Shown piece by piece: positions 14,501 to 19,180 of a stretch of DNA of 19,180 nucleotides. The notes beneath the pieces are model-generated. The model made no database searches, was not told the DNA's origin, and was given only the letters and a program-made list of their open reading frames with translations. The stretch's first letter is position 1. The number at the start of each line of letters is the position of its first letter. The DNA is from an uncultured Lachnospiraceae bacterium (GTDB lineage: Bacteria > Bacillota_A > Clostridia > Lachnospirales > Lachnospiraceae). The stretch lies in NCBI GenBank assembly GCA_902787595.1, contig CADAHD010000013.1:1-19180 (forward strand). The letters are read 5' to 3'. The position numbers and the translations under genes are program-made.

Positions 14501-16108
14501 TTTGTCTGCAGTATTCAAAGCTTCCAGTCTGCCATTGTTGATCGTCATATCACCATTCGTAACTATCAACGCCGCTAATGAAGCGCCTGAAACAGACAGA
14601 CTGCCGCCCTCTATAACCGCACTGCCATTCACAAATATTCCATACAGGTTGTTTCCACCGATCTCTGCTTCTAAGACAGCATCCTCGTTCACACGCAGAT
14701 TCCTGCAGTTTACAGGATAATCAAGCGCATCCGTTCCGGCGCTTACTTTAAGTTTTCCATTTATCACCAGATCCTTTTTAGAAGCCTGGATCCCAGAACT
14801 CTTAACACCGATCTCAAGCTCACCGTAAATAGTCAGCATACCGGTCATATCATCCGAAAGCCTTATGCCGACAGCTGCTTCCGTATTTTCCAGTTTTGCA
14901 TTTCCCTCGATATTAAGAGCTCCTGTGGTCTCGATCAGGGCATTGTTATGAACGCCGGTAACTCCCGTTACATCCCCCTCAAACTTAAGCGTTGACGTTT
15001 GGGGATCGTAAGAAGCTTTTCCCCCCACGACGCCCGGGATATCTTTACGATTGCCCGCCGTCACCTCAGTTTCACCGACCCAGATCCCGTAATGCTCCGG
15101 CGCCTGAAAGACGACAAATGGCGCTATATCTCCTTCAGCATTGAATACAGTCTTTCCATCAGAGGAAATAATGCCATCTTCCGGTTCTTTGATATAAGGC
15201 GGCTCCTCCAGATATGGTACAACTCTCAGACCATGATCTATAAAAAATGCATACAGCCCACCATATGCTGCTACCTTGCCGCCTATAGTAACATTTCCGC
15301 ATTTGCCATCTTCATTTCCTATCGCAACGCTGTGTTCGCCGTAAACATATACATTCACGTCCCCATCCAGCGAGATAGCCGTGATCTCGGGATCTGTATT
15401 CTCCACATACAGCCCGCTGCTGACAGGTCCGTCGTCCGCGCTCTGCATTATATTCAGCCTGCCATTATTCTCTATGCTGTTTTTGCATCTTATACCGCTG
15501 CATTTGCCTCCGTCGGCTGCTGCATTTTTGTTTTTCAGAGTAACATCCAGACTTCCCACGTTATCTACTATCACGGAATCTGCATATATGGCAGCGGTCT
15601 CTTCGTCCGACTGCAGCACCAGATTGGCTGTCAGCTTTCCCTTAACCTCAAGGACTCCCCTTGGCAGCCACACAGCTGAATTACCCGTAGTGATACTGAT
15701 GTCCGCGTTTTGGTCGATCTGTACATCAAAAATGTCAATATTTGAGGCTATCCCCATAACATTAGAAAAAGACGAACTGAAACTCGCTTTTCCTGTCAGT
15801 GTTATTATCGGATCATCCGTAAGCGGACCGTCTCCGACATACAGCAGATACCTTCCGCCATTTGTTTCCTCATATACCTTAGTACCATTAAAATTATCAA
15901 AGGTGATCAGCTTCTTTTCATGATCATACGTTGCCTTTCCTCCCTTACCATCTAAAATCTCCAGATGATCGGAAGTAAACTGTTCGGATCCTATCCAGAT
16001 CCCGTATTCCTCTGCCGCATTAACTTTAAATTCCGGCAAAGGAAGCGTGACCAGCAGCAGGATCACTGCCATGATACGGCTGATCCATCGTAGTGTTTGT
16101 TTTTTCAT
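11522..16108 (-). CDS. Giant secreted beta-repeat surface protein (1528 aa)
   Basis: Exported protein with no single recognised family. A signal peptide (1 to about 31, MKKQTLRWISRIMAVILLLV, then VNAAEE) is clear. Three related modules start near residues 34, 337 and 680: Y-G-I-W-[IV]-G or YYRVWVDG, then GGKA-x-YD with a short strand LxF. Each is followed by many short strands of the type LTINGKVNIS and GIxxxxxLxIxxG, as in right-handed beta-helix and Cthe_2159-like carbohydrate-binding proteins; the fold is inferred. From about 1053 to the end are several Ig-like beta domains. No LPxTG, SLH, choline-binding or transmembrane anchor is present; the end is KVKIRVKKAKK. I chose ATG 16108, six bases after AGGAGG. 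A TATAAT at 16153-16158 is its likely -10 element. Confidence 0.8.
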   Translation of the reverse strand: MKKQTLRWISRIMAVILLLVTLPLPEFKVNAAEEYGIWIGSEQFTSDHLEILDGKGGKATYDHEKKLITFDNFNGTKVYEETNGGRYLLYVGDGPLTDDPIITLTGKASFSSSFSNVMGIASNIDIFDVQIDQNADISITTGNSAVWLPRGVLEVKGKLTANLVLQSDEETAAIYADSVIVDNVGSLDVTLKNKNAAADGGKCSGIRCKNSIENNGRLNIMQSADDGPVSSGLYVENTDPEITAISLDGDVNVYVYGEHSVAIGNEDGKCGNVTIGGKVAAYGGLYAFFIDHGLRVVPYLEEPPYIKEPEDGIISSDGKTVFNAEGDIAPFVVFQAPEHYGIWVGETEVTAGNRKDIPGVVGGKASYDPQTSTLKFEGDVTGVTGVHNNALIETTGALNIEGNAKLENTEAAVGIRLSDDMTGMLTIYGELEIGVKSSGIQASKKDLVINGKLKVSAGTDALDYPVNCRNLRVNEDAVLEAEIGGNNLYGIFVNGSAVIEGGSLSVSGASLAALIVTNGDMTINNGRLEALNTADKGLSGIQVGGKFTVKDSNVNSSNAGNNTSSSGIFCNSDIFSGNSIIAAGSPAIGIRSNGGLYAADSDIYAAGTAAKGITCKYIEMSSGKLEAEGGEQAIDSVDGFDLKTGVDIAEPSGGKISGRTIVEADGSTPAKHVLIDGGTYYRVWVDGRQVSDKNADDIFPDNDKIDVCYDALHKTLIFKGDSTLKNVCFDADLNSACIYADQDLTINGKVNISDELSPKYGIYVKGDNTLTLAEAQIALPFAHPEAAISVAAGKLNVFESRIDANAAIVAGKMNLDGSCISLKDMGQVKDAVLEVYGDVHEDNGSLIEVNSVKDNGWGVNISGALSVYSDSSMVIDKSGNSGFALSVQDELDLDGGSVEIRGSGNEVYGLDQTEIYIDGGSLDIELTGRDCIAADCSGKDIGIFDGKLNAIANGSGSRGIVADKMKLDGGRVSIESYGTALEAEILQMKSGKLSAESTKDNGQAILLQNNGFELSDEVGIIEPEDGDIDMPGTTVIKKDGSVASKVVLAAERHYDTEEAIWNLFASPSAEFDIAALSSSGEIENTNAKSAKYYDAKLKGSTITVSIKNGADRKKAVKAANSVLEFNLGEGGTVEYALPVVYAKPKLKLTTSSALIKKGVDNRIDTEILYRTDYGTYETFALFGATIKYGDVPVSPVGYGGKIEFKLSDAVKGAKLSIMREGWDCPVELKFTVKTTTKDILSANMDVGKALLLNKNLIDQVYMGGMLLNGQNVPASSLEIIKGSEVAEIDSSGRLIVRAQSDTKPGNYTVTVRHKDSKAVFNAKVKLSDKALDKSIGLKVVHKYDVVTGDAMVLSMVFKDAKFNIYGFDVECDRAIADAGMDPFGNLYVFFKQGNGLNAKNLNIGNMKFILHYAGGDIVINLKNVKAQKTTPKLRTAAVNIYTEAGGAVKGSVNIVSSYTGTSGRTWLLIPGDVKLSNAKGAEFEVNILDRTEINIKSLSGKSGSVKVTMVFDGGIEKSVKIRVKKAKK

Positions 16109-16152
16109 TTCTGCCCTCCTATCAGATTGATTGTTGCCATACTGCAACTTTG

Positions 16153-16193
16153 ATTATAGGACGGCAAGCCCCCAAATGTATATCACCCATTTG
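16153..16193 (-). promoter_or_regulatory. Promoter region of the giant gene with CAAATGGGTG box
   Basis: The minus strand has TATAAT (16153-16158) without a good -35. Instead CAAATGGGTG (16184-16193) lies 25 bases upstream of it, paired with an inverted CATTTG (16175-16180) and preceded by another AAATGG nine bases away. The serpin gene has the same box at a similar distance. An activator site is inferred. Confidence 0.4.
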
Positions 16194-16240
16194 TACCATT
16201 TTTTGATCTGAGACATGTTATTGATACTTCTGACGCTCTC

Positions 16241-16442
16241 TTAATAATACTCGGCCACAATGTTACCGTCATCGTCATATACCACATGCTGGCCTTTTTT
16301 ATTATAATGCACCCATCCGTCCAGAACCTTTTGATAATCATCCGTACACCGCCCGTTGTCACCGGGGAAGACCATAAAACAGTTGCCTTCAGAATCTATA
16401 ACCACCTGCGGGATCACGTAGCCTTCATAATTTTCTTTTCAT
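16241..16442 (-). pseudogene. Small ORF lacking a start, probably a broken gene
   Basis: The minus strand carries 65 sense codons (16438 down to the TAA at 16241) that read like a real protein end: YEGYVIPQVVIDSEGN, then CFMVFPGDNGRC and DGWVHYNKKGQHVVYDDDGN, closing with AEYY. No ATG, GTG or TTG with a ribosome binding site opens this frame. An ATG at 16442 begins MKRKL and hits a stop after five codons; losing one T after the fourth codon would join it to the long frame as MKRKYEGYV. It follows the receiver gene by 29 bases. The composition, with aromatic residues and DDDGN, recalls secreted or wall-associated repeats, but I do not recognise a family. It may be a remnant, a one-base sequencing error or, less likely, a frameshifted gene. 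The rest of the 363-base gap from 16109 to 16471 holds the giant gene promoter. Confidence 0.5.
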
Positions 16443-16471
16443 TTTACACATCGGTGAAACTTCCGTTATTA

Positions 16472-16858
16472 TCACGGATATACTTTCTCGCCCGCCATGA
16501 TCCTGCACATCACATCCAGAAATGCTTTCTCATCCGCCTGCACTGTCCATAAGCCTTCTACTCCGATACTGCGCGCCTGTTCTACGTCTTCTGCATTCGG
16601 CAGCGACGCCGTGATAATGATCTTCACCTCAGGCTTAAGCTCCTTTATCTTCCCTGCAGCCTCCAGCCCGTTAATGCCCGCGCCGGGTACCAGGTTAATG
16701 ACTGCTATATCTGCATTGTTAGCTGCCAGATAAGCCACCGCCTGAGCCGGTTTGGAAAACGAAGCCTCCAGCTCATAAGCTTCCGACTGCTCCAGAGCAT
16801 TCTCAAATATATCGCGTATCAGATCTACTTTGTCCGCTATGACCACCTTGTATGGCAT
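16472..16858 (-). CDS. Stand-alone receiver protein lacking the phosphoacceptor Asp
   Basis: A 128-residue single-domain response-regulator-like protein (YKVVIADKVDLIRDIFENAL at the start). The fold is recognisable: the first strand with D9, GLEAAGKIKELKPEVKIIITAS (64-85) and GVEGLW (99-104). However, the phosphorylation position reads INLVPGAGINGLEA with N55 where Asp is expected, the second acidic residue after D9 is Lys, and the conserved Lys before the last helix is not visible (WTVQADEKAF). T83 is kept. It therefore probably cannot be phosphorylated in the usual way and would act through binding alone. No output domain follows. I chose ATG 16858 with AAGGAG eight bases upstream, rather than GTG 16885. 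Its neighbours are the broken ORF downstream and the divergent serpin gene. Confidence 0.75.
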   Translation of the reverse strand: MPYKVVIADKVDLIRDIFENALEQSEAYELEASFSKPAQAVAYLAANNADIAVINLVPGAGINGLEAAGKIKELKPEVKIIITASLPNAEDVEQARSIGVEGLWTVQADEKAFLDVMCRIMAGEKVYP

Positions 16859-16876
16859 ATCCCCGACTCCTTCGTT

Positions 16877-16905
16877 ATTTAACACTTTTTTACGGCATTT
16901 GACAA
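16877..16905 (-). promoter_or_regulatory. Promoter of the receiver-like gene
   Basis: On the minus strand TTGTCA (16900-16905, five of six consensus), a 17-base spacer and TTAAAT (16877-16882). Transcription would begin close to the ribosome binding site. Confidence 0.5.
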
Positions 16906-16960
16906 GCTTTTATCAGCTTATGTGACATCATAGCATACTCCTTTGCACGACCACTACCGC

Positions 16961-16999
16961 CAAATGGGGGTAATTTAAAATAACGGATTTATTTATAAA
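16961..16999 (+). promoter_or_regulatory. Serpin promoter region with CAAATGGGGG box
   Basis: CAAATGGGGG at 16961-16970 is followed 23 bases later by TATAAA (16994-16999), with no good -35 between. The leader to the ATG at 17083 would be about 75 bases. The box and spacing resemble the promoter of the giant secreted protein. Confidence 0.35.
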
Positions 17000-17082
17000 A
17001 TTCTCAAAAAACCATAAATCTTCTTTTTCTGTTCGTATATCTCATATCGTTCATACATAAAACGACAGGGAGGAAAAATACC

Positions 17083-18411
17083 ATGAAAAAGAGAACAATA
17101 GCTTTAACGCTTCTTACCGCAATAACGCTCAGCGCCTGTGCCGACAAAGAGCCGGTACAGGAGAGCCCCACACAAAGGGAGGTCAACATACCCTTTAATC
17201 ACAGCGAAGCATCGAAAGAACTGACTAAAAACATTTCAACTCTGAGCGCACCTGGATCAGAGATAAATAACGAACAGATCTCTGCGCTCTCCATAGCCGG
17301 CACAAAGCTTTTTGCAAATACCGCAGCCGCAGCAGGCGCCGATCAAAACGTCTGCATATCTCCTGTATCCGTAGAACTGGCCTTCGGCATGGCAGAAAGC
17401 GGAGCCGGCGGAAATACCCTCTCCCAGATCGAAGCGGTTGTAGGCGGAGGAACTGCCATCGACGAGATGAGCCCGCTGCTCTATGACCTTTCCACGCGCA
17501 TGAAGAATGCTCCGGATGTTGACTGGAACGTAGCCAACTCCATATGGTTAAAAGATGAAGGCATCTACGAGCTTATTCCTGAGTTTGCTTCCAAAGCCTC
17601 TTCATGGTACTACGCCCAGGTATGGAAAGCCCCTTTTAACGACACTACATTAAATGATATCAACGGCTGGGTAGATCATGAGACCCGCGGCATGATCCCT
17701 AATATACTCGATAAAATATCCGATGAAGCACGGATGTATATCATAAATGCTCTGGCATTCGAAGCTGAATGGCTGAATGAATATGAAGATAGACAGATCT
17801 ATGATGATATGGATTTTACCAATGCAGACGGAAGCATCAGCAAAGTAACCATGTTACACAGCGGAGAATCCCACTACTTTGAACTAAACGGAGGCACAGG
17901 CTTCCTTCGCGATTATAAGGGTGGCCAGTACTCATTCATGGGCCTCCTGCCCGGGGAAGGTATTGATCTGGACGACTATATAAAAGATCTCGCCGACAGC
18001 AATGCTGATATTTCAGATGCAATAAGATATAAGAAAAACGGCAATGTTGTGGTTGAAATCCCTGAATTCACATTTGATTACAATGTGGAGATGAGCGCTA
18101 TCTTACAGTCAATGGGAATGACCGACGCCTTCGATCCGGAGCTTGCCGATTTCAACAATATGCTGAGCAAACAAAACGGCGATCCCCATCCTGTCTGCAT
18201 TAACAGTGTGATCCATAAAACGCATATCGAGGTGGACCGTAAAGGTACCAGAGCTGCTGCCGCCACAGCAATAGAAATGACCGACGGCTGCACTGCAGTG
18301 GCTGAGCCCATAGAATACATATATGTTATCCTGGACCGTCCTTTCATCTACGGAATAATAGATAACGAAACCGGTCTGCCCATATTCTTAGGCTGCGTTA
18401 ATCAGATGTAA
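17083..18411 (+). CDS. Serpin-type protease inhibitor, lipoprotein
   Basis: A 442-residue serpin with a lipoprotein signal (MKKRTIALTLLTAITLSAC; lipobox LSAC, lipidated C19), so it should sit on the outer face of the membrane. Family landmarks run the full length: CISPVSVELA (91-100), INALAFEAEW (221-230), VEIPEFTF (324-331), the hinge GTRAAAATAI (388-397) and the C-terminal RPFIYGIIDNETGLPIFLG (419-437). The small-residue hinge is that of inhibitory serpins, which trap serine or cysteine proteases by loop insertion. Counting from the hinge places the scissile bond near G402-C403, but the loop is about seven residues longer than in alpha-1-antitrypsin, so this is approximate. GGGAGG lies nine bases before the ATG. 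The target protease is unknown; host or microbial gut proteases are plausible. Confidence 0.9.
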   Translation: MKKRTIALTLLTAITLSACADKEPVQESPTQREVNIPFNHSEASKELTKNISTLSAPGSEINNEQISALSIAGTKLFANTAAAAGADQNVCISPVSVELAFGMAESGAGGNTLSQIEAVVGGGTAIDEMSPLLYDLSTRMKNAPDVDWNVANSIWLKDEGIYELIPEFASKASSWYYAQVWKAPFNDTTLNDINGWVDHETRGMIPNILDKISDEARMYIINALAFEAEWLNEYEDRQIYDDMDFTNADGSISKVTMLHSGESHYFELNGGTGFLRDYKGGQYSFMGLLPGEGIDLDDYIKDLADSNADISDAIRYKKNGNVVVEIPEFTFDYNVEMSAILQSMGMTDAFDPELADFNNMLSKQNGDPHPVCINSVIHKTHIEVDRKGTRAAAATAIEMTDGCTAVAEPIEYIYVILDRPFIYGIIDNETGLPIFLGCVNQM

Positions 18412-18443
18412 GCAGCTGCATATATACAACTGCACTAACAAAA

Positions 18444-18468
18444 CCGGCGGCTTTTAACAAGCCGCCGG
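18444..18468 (-). terminator. Hairpin between converging serpin and prepilin genes
   Basis: A ten-base perfect stem, CCGGCGGCTT (18444-18453) and AAGCCGCCGG (18459-18468), with loop TTAAC. On the minus strand TTTTGTTAG follows, so it ends the prepilin gene. On the plus strand no T-run follows; it may still help end the serpin transcript. Confidence 0.75.
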
Positions 18469-18496
18469 GAGAAATGTCTGTAAACACATGCTTATA

Positions 18497-19036
18497 CTAT
18501 TTTACAAAAATAACTTTTGAATCTTCCAGCTCATCATAATCTCCGTTAAAGTTTTCTCCGTCTTTATGGCCTGTACGATCGCTCCAGGCAAGATAAACAG
18601 CAAAATTATTTCCGTTATCGCTGACCTTTGCACAAGGAGCAAGACCTATGCCGCCGCTTGCCGGAGTGGATTTAAAACCCTGTGCAGTATTCGCTGTAAC
18701 CCATGGATTATATCCCAGCGTCTCTGTTACTGATCGCACAAACTCACAATTTAACCAGTCTCCTCCATAAGCTCCTGAATAAAGGAGTATATCTTCCCCG
18801 GGATTTGTAAACTCTTTTATCCAATCCTTACTCTTATCATCCGCGCTTAAAACATTCGGATCAGCCAATGCATATAGTATAGCAGAACGGATAGTATCAC
18901 ATTGCTGGGTATCAGCAGAAACTTTTGACTTTTCAATGTACTTGAGCAGCTGAGGCGCTAAAATACCGACCAGGATTGCCATAATGGCAATAACGATTAT
19001 CAATTCCACCAGCGAAAACCCTTTGTTGTTTTTCAT
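18497..19036 (-). CDS. Prepilin-type protein (type IV pilin / pseudopilin)
   Basis: A 179-residue protein with a textbook class III signal: MKNNKG|FSLVELIIVIAIMAILVGI. Cleavage after G6 would leave F7 as the methylated first residue and E11 as the conserved Glu5, followed by the hydrophobic assembly helix to about 29. The globular part (30-179) contains two Cys (in QQCDT and LNCEF), another in APCAKV, and ends SKVIFVK. I chose ATG 19036, not 19060, because the prepilin signal must begin with a short charged leader. AGGAG lies close to it. No peptidase, ATPase or other pilus gene is in the window, so it is an orphan here. It could form pili or belong to a secretion or competence pseudopilus. 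Confidence 0.85.
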   Translation of the reverse strand: MKNNKGFSLVELIIVIAIMAILVGILAPQLLKYIEKSKVSADTQQCDTIRSAILYALADPNVLSADDKSKDWIKEFTNPGEDILLYSGAYGGDWLNCEFVRSVTETLGYNPWVTANTAQGFKSTPASGGIGLAPCAKVSDNGNNFAVYLAWSDRTGHKDGENFNGDYDELEDSKVIFVK

Positions 19037-19080
19037 AACTCCTGTCCCCCTAAAAAACATCGCCCCTCTGCGACGGTTTC

Positions 19081-19089
19081 ATTCTATCA
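19081..19089 (-). promoter_or_regulatory. Extended -10 promoter of the prepilin gene
   Basis: The minus strand reads TGATAGAAT (TAGAAT 19081-19086 with the TGn extension). A weak TTTATT (19104-19109) lies 17 bases upstream. The leader is about 38 bases. Confidence 0.5.
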
Positions 19090-19103
19090 CCAATATATAT
19101 AAG

Positions 19104-19160
19104 AATAAAGGGCTTTGATGTGCTTTTTTTAATAATTCGTCTATTGACCGGCCCTTTATT
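19104..19160. repeat. Ten-base inverted repeat upstream of the prepilin gene
   Basis: AATAAAGGGC (19104-19113) and its exact complement GCCCTTTATT (19151-19160) are 37 bases apart. One arm overlaps the prepilin -35 region. The segment between holds a run of T (19124-19130). It could be a split operator or a long-loop structure. The last 120 bases of the window hold no gene I can support. Confidence 0.4.
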
Positions 19161-19180
19161 TTCTATTATCATAAGGTTCT

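Noticed and set aside
14106..15923. Several plus-strand ORFs of 180-226 codons inside the giant gene
   Set aside because: They are antisense shadows of a continuous 1528-codon gene with signal peptide and repeats, and lack ribosome binding sites.

Overview
The window looks like chromosome from a Gram-positive, low-to-moderate-GC anaerobe of the Clostridia, most likely Lachnospiraceae. The grounds are strong GGAGG-type ribosome binding sites, Firmicutes-type promoters (TATAAT with 17-bp spacers), a CheY very close to the Thermotoga/Firmicutes type, a DUF4190 + DUF2752 gene pair, a cytidylate-kinase-like protein and a Gram-positive prepilin. The taxonomic call is inference. I found no rRNA, tRNA, CRISPR array, transposase or phage gene.

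Left part (1-3709, all minus strand). A dynamin-type GTPase runs off the left edge behind a well-formed promoter with an unusual inverted repeat. Next comes an apparent operon of an ECF sigma factor, a membrane anti-sigma-like protein with a PepSY-like C-terminal domain, and a DeoD purine nucleoside phosphorylase. The anti-sigma stop codon and the deoD start codon overlap by one base. A cytidylate-kinase-like gene lies upstream, divergent from cheY (plus strand, 3852-4211). cheY ends in a textbook hairpin terminator shared with the converging mtaD.

Middle part (4286-11462). ahcY then mtaD (both minus) form an S-adenosylhomocysteine salvage pair. Sequence details of AhcY suggest that the substrate may be the deaminated form, S-inosylhomocysteine. 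A palindromic, tandemly repeated element lies between the two genes. Upstream is a second minus-strand cluster: pepT, a protein built on about 23 perfect eight-residue ARKKAEEE repeats, a Q/N/G/Y-rich DUF4190 membrane protein, and a DUF2752 membrane protein. Divergent from pepT is a PlsC-type acyltransferase lacking the usual second substrate motif.

Right part (11522-19180). This is a cell-surface island: a 1528-residue secreted beta-repeat protein (minus), a start-less small ORF that looks broken, a single-domain receiver protein that has lost its phosphoacceptor aspartate (minus), a serpin lipoprotein (plus), and an orphan prepilin (minus). The giant secreted protein and the serpin both carry a CAAATGGG(T/G)G box about 23-25 bases upstream of the -10 element, which hints at common control. 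This island is the best candidate in the window for an undescribed functional unit, but the link between its genes is inference from position and promoter sequence only.
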